From Candidatus Aenigmatarchaeota archaeon (GTDB taxonomy: Archaea; Aenigmatarchaeota; Aenigmatarchaeia; QMZP01), in contig WAQT01000013.1 in the NCBI GenBank assembly GCA_015520105.1, positions 1-19,744 of the forward strand: a DNA stretch of 19,744 nucleotides, read 5' to 3'. The notes beneath the pieces were generated by a model. The model saw only the letters and a program-made list of their open reading frames with translations, was not told where the DNA came from and searched no databases. Position 1 is the first letter of the stretch. Each line of letters starts with the position of its first letter. Below are positions 14,058 through 19,744 of this stretch, in pieces. The position numbers and the translations under genes were made by a program.

Positions 14058-15581
14058 ATGAAGAAAGTCAGAGACAGGAACAAAGAGAGGGTTCTAAGGG
14101 AGTACAGCGTAGAGGTGGATGACGTCAGGGCTGATATTAAGGTGGTGTCCCATCCCAATGAGTTCGTGCCTCTATACAGGATGTCGTTTCCTGTAATAAA
14201 GGCAGCGACAGAGGCCGCGCTTGATTATGTAAGAGAAAGGCTCATATCGGAGATGGACCTGAGGCCTGCGGAGATTCTCGACCCTGAAGAGCTGAAGGCG
14301 ACCAAGGAGAAGTTCAAGGCAAAGGCGCTGGAGCTTCTCAGGAAGGAGATTCCCGGACTCAAGGAGAGGGAATACAAAACTCTTGTCGGAATCCTGACGC
14401 ATCAGTCCATGGGTCTTGGCGTGATAGAGATACTCCTGAAGGACAGGAACCTTGAGGAGATAGTGGTCAACAGCTCAAGGGAGCCTGTATGGGTCTACCA
14501 CCTTCAGGGCGGATGGATGAAGACCAACGTCATGCTGGGAAGCGAGAACCAGATATACGACTACGCGTCATCGATAGGAAGGATGGTGGGACAGCAGATA
14601 ACGAACCTCAACCCCCTGATGGACGCATATCTCACGACAGGAGACAGGGCGAACGCCACGCTCTTTCCGATAAGCTCTTCTGGAAACACGCTCACTATAA
14701 GGAAGTTCGCGAGAAGGCCCTGGACCGTGACGGACTTCATAGAATCGAACACGCTCTCCCTCGATGTGGCCGCGTTCCTCTGGCTCGCCATACAGTACGA
14801 GCTGAACATAGTGATTGCGGGCGGGACGGCATCGGGAAAGACCTCGCTTCTCAACGCCCTCACTCCATTCATTCCTCCGAACCAGAGGATAATATCCATA
14901 GAGGACACAAGGGAGCTTCACCTTCCTGACTTCCTGCACTGGGTCCCTATGACCACGAGGCCCCCGAATCCGGAGGGAAAGGGAGAGATAAGCATGCTTC
15001 ACCTTCTTATAAACTCCCTCAGGATGAGGCCGGACAGGATACTGGTGGGAGAGATAAGGAGGCAGAGGGAGGCGGAGGTCCTTTTCGAAGCGATAAACAC
15101 CGGGCACTCTGTCTATTCCACGCTTCACGCCAACACTTCTGAGGAGGCGTTCAGGAGGCTTGTGAACCCGCCGATAGACATTCCTGTCGCCCTGCTCGGA
15201 GGGCTGCAGCTGATAGCTGTGATGCACAGGGACAGGAGGAGGAACATAAGGAGGCTGCTGCAGCTCACCGAGCTCATCCCGAGCAGCGGGCCGAGCGAGA
15301 TGTCCATTGATTTGAATACAATATACCAGTGGATAGCGTCTGATGACAAGATAATCTCACTCGCGAAGTCGTACAGGACGCTCGGAGACATAAAGCTCTA
15401 CACGGGAATGTCAGAGAGGGACATAGAGAAGGATATCGAAGAGAAGAAGGAGATTCTGCAGTGGCTTGTGAAGAACGATGTGAGAGACATAACGCTTGTG
15501 GGAAAGATAGTCTCTCATTATTACAGGGACCCGAAGTTTGTTCTGGAGGAGATAAGGTCAGGAAAGTTCAGGCCCGAATGA
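14058..15581 (+). CDS. type II/IV secretion or archaeal pilus assembly ATPase (ArlI/TadA-like)
   Basis: Hexameric cytoplasmic ATPase that would power pilin assembly or secretion. The 507-aa protein has a helical N-terminal domain (residues 1-130), a linker domain with LEEIVVNSS and the RANATLFPISSSGNTLTIRKF strand pair, Walker A GGTASGKTS (255-263), Asp box IEDTRELHLP (281-290), Walker B-like PDRILVGEIR (325-334) and His box GHSVYSTLHA (349-358). This is the VirB11/GspE superfamily, archaeal ArlI/TadA branch; length and N-terminal build fit archaeal pilus ATPases. ATG 14058 has only a weak purine-rich region upstream. Last gene of the operon; no ArlJ/TadC platform gene follows. Motor ATPases of this type normally need one, so it must be elsewhere. 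Confidence 0.93.
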   Translation: MKKVRDRNKERVLREYSVEVDDVRADIKVVSHPNEFVPLYRMSFPVIKAATEAALDYVRERLISEMDLRPAEILDPEELKATKEKFKAKALELLRKEIPGLKEREYKTLVGILTHQSMGLGVIEILLKDRNLEEIVVNSSREPVWVYHLQGGWMKTNVMLGSENQIYDYASSIGRMVGQQITNLNPLMDAYLTTGDRANATLFPISSSGNTLTIRKFARRPWTVTDFIESNTLSLDVAAFLWLAIQYELNIVIAGGTASGKTSLLNALTPFIPPNQRIISIEDTRELHLPDFLHWVPMTTRPPNPEGKGEISMLHLLINSLRMRPDRILVGEIRRQREAEVLFEAINTGHSVYSTLHANTSEEAFRRLVNPPIDIPVALLGGLQLIAVMHRDRRRNIRRLLQLTELIPSSGPSEMSIDLNTIYQWIASDDKIISLAKSYRTLGDIKLYTGMSERDIEKDIEEKKEILQWLVKNDVRDITLVGKIVSHYYRDPKFVLEEIRSGKFRPE

Positions 15582-15584
15582 TGA

Positions 15585-15592
15585 TTTTTATA
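15585..15592 (+). promoter_or_regulatory. TATA box of the gene at 15614
   Basis: tttttata, centred about 25 bp before ATG 15614, with no Shine-Dalgarno. It begins 3 bp after the ATPase stop, so the next pilin-like gene can be transcribed separately as a leaderless mRNA. Confidence 0.55.
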
Positions 15593-15613
15593 GAATCCTG
15601 ACGATTTATCTTT

Positions 15614-16657
15614 ATGAAGGGTTTCTGGCACGTGGTGGAGGCCGGGATTGTTGCTGTTGTGGCATTTCTGGTTCTGATGCAGTTCTACAGCATTCCTGAC
15701 ATAAAGACCGACTGGGGAAAAACCAGGCTTGTTGTCCAGTCAAGGGATATTCTTTACTCGCTGGATAGATCGGGAATCAACTGGTTCAATGCAAGCGAGG
15801 TTTCGGAAAGGTTAAGATTTGCGTTCAACAACAGCAACGTTGTTTATGACCTGAAGATAGAGAACGCTGTCAGGTCTGACATAAAGGTTGCGTGCTTTTG
15901 CAATGATTCTGAATACGCATTCATTAGCAGCGCGCTCAGGCCTTTTGTCCTGAACGGAAGGGATATAGATTTCACGGTGATAAAGCAGGAACCTTCGAAT
16001 GTTATATTCAGCGAGCTTTATGATGTGATAGTTCTGTTCGACAGTCCGCTGAAAGGATATTACAGCAGCATGATGTCCTTCCTCTCTTCGGATAAGGGAA
16101 TAATGCTTATAAGGGATTTAAGGGAGGAGGATTTCTCAGAACAGTCTGACGGAAAGGAGCTTAAGGGCATTTTCGGTCTTGAGTGGAGCAGCTCGCCTGA
16201 AAGCGCATCCGCTCTCGTCTTTTCCCCTGCCATAGAGGAGGGAATGCTGGCATATCCTGTGGTCAGGAATTTCTATGCGTTTCCAAATTCCTCAGGTCAG
16301 AGGATTGAGAGTCCACATGTTTTCGGAAACTTTATATCAGGGGAGAGGGTGGTTCAGAAAGACGGGGATATGACAAGGTCTGTTCTTGTGCAGCAGGACT
16401 CCAATCATTCAGCCCTCATTGTGAACGCCGGGGTTTCGAATGGTCTTGGAAGGACAGCTTGGCTGTCCGGCGGCCCGGACACAGAAGACAGGAGGGTTCT
16501 GATGAAGGCTGTGATAGCATGGCTTGCGGGAGACACAGAACATGTGATAGACGAGAAGATGAGCAAGCAGCTTGCTGTCGTGCCGTTCATAAAGCTCTAT
16601 AACAAGGATATGTTCGAGCCTGTTGAGATAGTCCTCACGCTTGGCCACAGATATTGA
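15614..16657 (+). CDS. prepilin-like membrane-anchored protein with possible Rossmann/GATase-like domain
   Basis: A 347-aa protein whose N-terminus MKGFWHVVEAGIVAVVAFLVLM has a KG|F site and hydrophobic helix like the first protein of the preceding operon, so it may be processed by the same prepilin peptidase. The external part has an alpha/beta look: IKVACFCNDSEYAFISSALRP, then YDVIVLFDSPLKGYYSSMMSFL and DKGIMLIRDL, which recall the class I glutamine-amidotransferase-like (DUF4350/ThuA type) fold, followed by beta-rich stretches (SVLVQQDSNHSALIVN, TAWLSGGPD). No catalytic triad is evident, so a structural or binding role is more likely. It has its own TATA box 25 bp upstream. It is probably an accessory subunit of the pilus-like system; the fold call is an inference. 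Confidence 0.65.
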   Translation: MKGFWHVVEAGIVAVVAFLVLMQFYSIPDIKTDWGKTRLVVQSRDILYSLDRSGINWFNASEVSERLRFAFNNSNVVYDLKIENAVRSDIKVACFCNDSEYAFISSALRPFVLNGRDIDFTVIKQEPSNVIFSELYDVIVLFDSPLKGYYSSMMSFLSSDKGIMLIRDLREEDFSEQSDGKELKGIFGLEWSSSPESASALVFSPAIEEGMLAYPVVRNFYAFPNSSGQRIESPHVFGNFISGERVVQKDGDMTRSVLVQQDSNHSALIVNAGVSNGLGRTAWLSGGPDTEDRRVLMKAVIAWLAGDTEHVIDEKMSKQLAVVPFIKLYNKDMFEPVEIVLTLGHRY

Positions 16658-16660
16658 ACA

Positions 16661-16669
16661 CTTTTAAAG
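16661..16669 (+). promoter_or_regulatory. TATA box of aIF1A gene
   Basis: cttttaaag centred about 23-25 bp before ATG 16688; with no Shine-Dalgarno this implies a leaderless mRNA. Confidence 0.55.
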
Positions 16670-16687
16670 GATTGCCGCAAAGATAAG

Positions 16688-17011
16688 ATGAGGATGTGCA
16701 TGGAAAGGGACAGCGTGTATATGGAGCAGGAGGGTCAGGAGCCTGTAAGGGTCAGGATTCCCAAAGGCAGGGAGGTCTTTGGAGAAGTGGAGGAGCTTCT
16801 CGGAGCGAGCAGGTTCAGGATAAAATGCGCTGACGGGAAGACAAGGCTGTGCAGGATTCCCGGAAAGTTCAGGAAGAGGATAAGGATTTCTGTGGGAGAT
16901 GTTGTTATCGTGAAGCCGTGGGAAGTGGAGTCTGACAGCAAGGGAGACGTGGAGTGGATATACAACAAGACGCAGGCAGCGTGGCTCAGGAAGAAGGGCT
17001 TCGTGAAATAA
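16688..17011 (+). CDS. eif1A: translation initiation factor aIF1A
   Basis: Archaeal homologue of eIF1A/IF1, which occupies the A site of the small subunit during initiation and helps scanning-free start selection. The 107-aa protein is an S1-like OB fold: RVRIPKGREVFGEVEELLGASRFRIKC, the basic RLCRIPGKFRKRIRISVGDVVIVKPWEV core that contacts 16S rRNA, and a C-terminal helix WIYNKTQAAWLRKKG. Normal length. A closer in-frame Met (M5, at 16700) is possible, but the TATA spacing supports 16688. First gene of a pair with the Dim2-like KH protein 16 nt downstream. Many archaea have a RIO1 kinase gene between these two; it is absent here. Confidence 0.95.
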   Translation: MRMCMERDSVYMEQEGQEPVRVRIPKGREVFGEVEELLGASRFRIKCADGKTRLCRIPGKFRKRIRISVGDVVIVKPWEVESDSKGDVEWIYNKTQAAWLRKKGFVK

Positions 17012-17027
17012 CCTGCGTGAGGGAGTT

Positions 17028-17516
17028 ATGGAGCAGTCTGTTCTGATACCAGAAGAGAGGAAGAGGGTTCTGATAGGAAAGGGCGGAAAGACGTTAACAG
17101 AGATAGAGAAGCTCACAGGCTGCAGGATAGAGGTCGGCGAGGCTGTGAGCATCTCAGGAGAAGGGATAGAGGTCCTCAGGGCAAGGGACATGGTAAAGGC
17201 CATCGGAAGGGGATTCAATCCTGAGACAGCCATGCTTCTTGCGGACGAGGACTACGTTCTTGACGTGATATCCCTTTCAGGGGAGAACGAGAAGACAGTC
17301 AGAAGGCTTATGGCAAGGGTTATAGGAAGGAAGGGAAGCACAAGAAGGATAATAGAGCATGACACCGGCTGCCATCTTTCTGTGTACGGAAAGACTGTCT
17401 CAATCATAGGGCCTTCCGGAAGGATTGAGAGCGCCTCGAAAGCAGTGGAGCAGCTCCTTTCAGGGCGTTCTCACGGCTACGTCTACAAGCGGCTGAAGGA
17501 GTCCAGAATGTTATAA
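17028..17516 (+). CDS. KH-domain ribosome assembly protein (Dim2/Pno1-like)
   Basis: An RNA-binding protein of 162 aa with two KH modules. The first has GKGG at 17-20 (RVLIGKGGKTLTEIEKLTGCRIEV); the second has GRKG at 100-103 (RVIGRKGSTRRIIEHDTGCHLSVYGKTVSIIG). The segment AIGRGFNPETAMLL (58-71) between them is a Dim2/Pno1 hallmark. In eukaryotes Pno1 acts in 40S maturation near the 3' end of 18S rRNA; archaeal homologues bind the 16S 3' end and aIF2-alpha. It lies 16 nt after aIF1A with GGAG close before the ATG, so both are likely on one mRNA, linking initiation and small-subunit assembly. Its TAA stop overlaps the TATA box of the next gene. Confidence 0.92.
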   Translation: MEQSVLIPEERKRVLIGKGGKTLTEIEKLTGCRIEVGEAVSISGEGIEVLRARDMVKAIGRGFNPETAMLLADEDYVLDVISLSGENEKTVRRLMARVIGRKGSTRRIIEHDTGCHLSVYGKTVSIIGPSGRIESASKAVEQLLSGRSHGYVYKRLKESRML

Positions 17517-17519
17517 ATA
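17511..17519 (+). promoter_or_regulatory. TATA box overlapping the KH gene stop codon
   Basis: ttataaata centred about 23-25 bp before ATG 17538; bases 17514-17516 are also the TAA stop of the KH gene. No Shine-Dalgarno follows. Confidence 0.6.
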
Positions 17520-17537
17520 GGCCGGCCAATTATCAAC

Positions 17538-17753
17538 ATGGATGAGATGAGCAGCTCCTTCAGGAAGAGGGTGATAAAAGCTCTCCGGAAGAGCGTTCCG
17601 GGAACGCAGATTGATGAGAACGTTCTCGGCATCGCTTACAGAAGGGTTGCGAAAAGAAAGGGAAAGGAGATGGATGCTGAAAGCGTGGCTTCCGAATACC
17701 TGAGGATTGTAAAGGACGGGATGGAGTTTGAATATCTGGGGTTTTTCGACTGA
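17538..17753 (+). CDS. 71-aa hypothetical protein
   Basis: A small, charged, mostly helical protein: a basic N-terminal half (FRKRVIKALRKSVPG, AYRRVAKRKGKEMD) and an acidic/hydrophobic end (ASEYLRIVKDGMEFEYLGFFD). No transmembrane segment, no cysteine and no family that I recognise. The strong TATA box at the right distance and absence of overlap with other genes on this strand argue that it is real. Leaderless start at ATG 17538. Its TGA (17751-17753) directly abuts the stop of the opposing nuclease-like gene. Confidence 0.65.
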   Translation: MDEMSSSFRKRVIKALRKSVPGTQIDENVLGIAYRRVAKRKGKEMDAESVASEYLRIVKDGMEFEYLGFFD

Positions 17754-18101
17754 TTAGCGGATTCGTATCTCCTCGAAGTAGACTTTTCCCCTGGAGACAA
17801 GGTCTCTTATCCTTTTCTGCGTGGCCGAGAGCTTCGATCCCGATGTCTTGAATTCCACAAGAACAATCCTGTCCTTCTCGAACTGTATCCCGTCTATCGG
17901 GTTTCCTATGAACCTGAAATTTCTTTTGTCATAGGGATAGGATTCAAGCAGGGGCATGAACTGTTCCGCCATCTTCCCGAACCTTGAGGAGAGGCTCCTG
18001 TTCCTGAAGGAAAGCTCGCGAAAACGGGAACGGAGATTCCTGTACATGAGAAGGAGGATTAGGAAGAGCATAGCGAAAAGGGCGGCAATGAGTTCGTACA
18101 T
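17754..18101 (-). CDS. membrane-anchored PD-(D/E)XK endonuclease-like protein (COG4741 type)
   Basis: A 115-aa protein starting MYELIAALFAMLFLILLLMY, one membrane helix, then a basic coiled segment (RNLRSRFRELSFRNRSLSSRFG) and a compact domain FMPLLESYPYDKRNFRFIGNPIDGIQFEKDRIVLVEFKTSGSKLS, RIRDLVSRGKVYFEEIRIR. The PIDGIQF Asp and the VEFKT Glu-x-Lys fit the PD-(D/E)XK core; this is the archaeal group described as predicted endonuclease distantly related to Holliday junction resolvases. I start at ATG 18101, about 25 bp from a TATA-like AAATAAAAAT (about 18121-18131), giving a leaderless mRNA; the longer reading from TTG 18152 would run across that TATA box. Substrate unknown; the membrane anchor makes uptake or surface DNA processing conceivable (speculation). 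Confidence 0.8.
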   Translation of the reverse strand: MYELIAALFAMLFLILLLMYRNLRSRFRELSFRNRSLSSRFGKMAEQFMPLLESYPYDKRNFRFIGNPIDGIQFEKDRIVLVEFKTSGSKLSATQKRIRDLVSRGKVYFEEIRIR

Positions 18102-18195
18102 GAGAATAATTGGAGGGGCGATTTTTATTTCTGGTTCCGCCCCAGAGCGCAATCCCTGTATGCCGAACAGCGATGTTTTTATTTATCGCTTCCAG

Positions 18196-18236
18196 TATTT
18201 AAACGAGACTGAAAGAATATAGAAGCATTGAGGTGA
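18196..18236 (+). promoter_or_regulatory. promoter and Shine-Dalgarno of hisS
   Basis: TATA-like tatttaaac (18196-18204) followed about 26 bp later by a short leader with GAGGTGA (18230-18236), 3 nt before ATG 18240. This is a Shine-Dalgarno-led, not leaderless, start. Confidence 0.55.
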
Positions 18237-18239
18237 AAT

Positions 18240-19547
18240 ATGTTCCAGCCGCCGAGGGGGATGAGGGATTTCGGTCCTGGGGAGATGATAAGAAGACTAT
18301 ATATTACAGAGAGCGTCAGGGATGTGTTTACGAGATACGGTTTTGACGCGGTATGCACTCCCGGGATAGAGTCGTGGGAGCTTCTCTCTGCGAAGGGAGG
18401 CGGAGGCGAGGCGATAAAGGAGGAGATATATTACTTCAGGGACAAGTCCGGCAGGGAGATGGGCCTGCGTTTCGACCTTACCACATCCTTGGCGAGGTTT
18501 GTTTCCGCGAATCCGCAGATTCCGAAGCCGTTCAAGGCGTATCAGATAGGAAGGGTGTGGAGGTACGACAGGCCGCAGGCAGGGAGATACAGGGAGTTCT
18601 GGCAGGCTGATGCGGATATCATAGGTTCATCCTCCATGGCGTGCGAGGCCGAGCTTCTCTCCCTCGCATCGGAATGCCTCGAAAAGCTGGGTTTTGAAGA
18701 CTTCGTGGTGCGGCTGAACTCGAGGAAGATACTGAACGCGGTTCTCGAGTTTCTCGGCGTGGGAAGAGCGAAGGCCCCGGCTGTGTTCAGGGCGCTTGAC
18801 AAGCTCTCCAAAACAGGAGAGAAGGCTGTTCTAGACGAACTGAAGAAATCCGGGGTGAAGCAGAAGGACGCGAAGGACCTTCTCGAGATTGCAGGGATAA
18901 GCGGGAAGCCGGGAAGGATTGCGGAGGAGTACATGAAATCCATAGGCCAGTTTGAGGAGGGAAAGGAGGGTCTTGAGGAGGTGAGGGAGATAGAGGAGAG
19001 GATGAAAGCGTACAGCATGAAGGGAAAGGTTATCCTCGACTTCAGCCTTGTGAGGGGTCTTGATTATTACACAGGAAGCGTGTTCGAGATCGCTCTGAAG
19101 GGAAAGGAGTCCATCGGAAGCGTGTCCGGAGGGGGGAGGTATGATTCTCTCATAGAGAGGCTGGGCGGAAGGTACACGCCAGCTGTGGGAATATCCCTCG
19201 GGATAGAGAGGATAGCTGAAGTCATGAAGGAGAGGGGAAGACCGGAGCTTCCGAGGACGAGATGCGACGTGTTTGTGACCTCTGTCAGCGGCGAGTTCTG
19301 GAAGGAGGCTGTCAGGGTCGCGAGCGAGCTGAGGAGGAACGGCATAAGCGCTGAAACCGACCTGATGGGAAGGAACATAAGGAAGCAGCTGGAGCATGCG
19401 GACAGGAAGGGAATCCCGTACGCTGTCATAGTTGGAGAGAAGGAGGCCAAGTCCAAGAGGTATGTGCTCAAGGATATGAAGTCCGGGGTTCAGGCAAGAC
19501 TCTCCCTCTCCGGGATAGTGAAGAAGGTCGGGAAGGTTTCGGGCTGA
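18240..19547 (+). CDS. hisS: histidyl-tRNA synthetase
   Basis: Charges tRNA-His; class II aminoacyl-tRNA synthetase, 435 aa, normal length. Motif 2 is FKAYQIGRVWRYDRPQ with GRYREFWQADADIIG (98-129), the HisRS-specific LVRGLDYYTG is at 270-279, GGGRYD at 297-302, and motif 3 VGISLGIERI at 316-325. An insertion domain lies between motif 2 and the HisA signature (about 165-255), and the C-terminal anticodon-binding domain covers about 340-435 (RCDVFVTSVSGEFWKEAVRVASELRRNGISAETDL, YAVIVGEKE). ATG 18240 has a Shine-Dalgarno GAGGTGA at ideal closeness. All key motifs intact. HisZ paralogues lack such a complete set. Confidence 0.97.
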   Translation: MFQPPRGMRDFGPGEMIRRLYITESVRDVFTRYGFDAVCTPGIESWELLSAKGGGGEAIKEEIYYFRDKSGREMGLRFDLTTSLARFVSANPQIPKPFKAYQIGRVWRYDRPQAGRYREFWQADADIIGSSSMACEAELLSLASECLEKLGFEDFVVRLNSRKILNAVLEFLGVGRAKAPAVFRALDKLSKTGEKAVLDELKKSGVKQKDAKDLLEIAGISGKPGRIAEEYMKSIGQFEEGKEGLEEVREIEERMKAYSMKGKVILDFSLVRGLDYYTGSVFEIALKGKESIGSVSGGGRYDSLIERLGGRYTPAVGISLGIERIAEVMKERGRPELPRTRCDVFVTSVSGEFWKEAVRVASELRRNGISAETDLMGRNIRKQLEHADRKGIPYAVIVGEKEAKSKRYVLKDMKSGVQARLSLSGIVKKVGKVSG

Positions 19548-19639
19548 GTGTTGGTTGCGGGTCGGTTGTTTATGCCTACAATTTTCATAAATACATGAAT
19601 ATCATTAATATGTAGGGTAACAGGAGAATAAGGAAAAGA

Positions 19640-19744
19640 GTGCTGGGGGAGAAAAACTACTACTATCTTGAGCACAGTTTCAGGAAAACTTGGGATAACA
19701 TAGCATCCGGATTGGTTTTAATCACTGACCCTGAACCTCAGAAG
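19640..19744 (+). CDS. truncated ORF at window edge, unknown
   Basis: An open frame that runs off the right end; 35 residues visible from GTG 19640: LGEKNYYYLEHSFRK, then TWDNIASGLVLITDPEPQK. The YYYLEHSFR stretch recalls the N-terminus of some archaeal Fic/DOC or transposase-like proteins, but this is too short to decide. The start is uncertain: the frame is open back to a TAG at 19613-19615, and an ATG at 19595 lies upstream of that stop. A TATA-like cataaatac (19586-19594) precedes. No Shine-Dalgarno at the GTG; AGGAG at 19622-19626 sits 13 nt before it. Confidence 0.35.
   Translation, partial: MLGEKNYYYLEHSFRKTWDNIASGLVLITDPEPQK

Noticed and set aside
1..19744. CRISPR arrays, rRNA genes, transposase genes
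   Set aside because: No regularly spaced repeats, no rRNA-like sequence and no transposase motifs were seen anywhere in the window.

Overview
The window looks archaeal. It encodes an archaeal-type uL16/L10e ribosomal protein, aIF1A, a Dim2/Pno1-like double-KH protein, an archaeal ThyA-DUF4346 thymidylate synthase, an ArlI/TadA-like secretion ATPase and class III-like (archaeal) prepilin signals. Many genes are preceded by A/T-rich TATA-like boxes about 25-28 bp before the start codon, which implies leaderless mRNAs; downstream operon genes instead carry GGTG/GGAGG-type Shine-Dalgarno sequences. Arg is mostly AGG/AGA and Ile often ATA. Gene density and the mix of small hypotheticals would fit a DPANN-type or other uncultured archaeon (Aenigmarchaeota/Diapherotrites-like is a guess); the sequence alone does not fix the lineage.

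Layout. 1-2072: nicotinate phosphoribosyltransferase followed by two small coupled unknown genes, facing a small ribbon-helix-helix regulator. 2121-3423 (minus): ribosomal protein L10e followed by an HD-domain hydrolase. 3424-4050: an unexplained stretch with a possible tiny minus-strand gene, then a small membrane protein; its stop codon shares a CTAG palindrome with the stop of the opposing dCTP deaminase (4047-4625, minus). 4844-6121: an AAA_14/DUF4143 ATPase framed by 24-bp direct repeats, a likely laterally mobile unit. 6122-6461: a 340-bp gene-poor stretch with several strong hairpins. 6462-7742: a SAMHD1/dGTPase-like HD phosphohydrolase; 7752-9449 (minus): thymidylate synthase fused to DUF4346.

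9585-15581 is one tight five-gene operon that I read as a type IV pilus-like or secretion apparatus: two large prepilin-like surface proteins rich in N-glycosylation sequons, a membrane-anchored 14-cysteine protein, a membrane-anchored winged-helix protein and an ArlI/TadA-like ATPase. A sixth prepilin-like gene (15614-16657) follows with its own promoter. No polytopic platform protein (ArlJ/TadC) and no prepilin peptidase is in the window.

16688-17516 is a translation/ribosome-assembly pair (aIF1A, Dim2-like KH). Then come a 71-aa unknown, a convergent membrane-anchored PD-(D/E)XK endonuclease-like protein, histidyl-tRNA synthetase (18240-19547), and a truncated ORF running off the right edge.

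Three genes bear on deoxynucleotide pools (dCTP deaminase, SAMHD1-like hydrolase, thymidylate synthase), together giving dCTP to dUTP, dUMP to dTMP and possible dNTP disposal; no dUTPase is seen here. The most unusual parts are the pilus-like operon, the repeat-framed AAA ATPase with a phased duplicated promoter element, and the two unexplained intergenic stretches.
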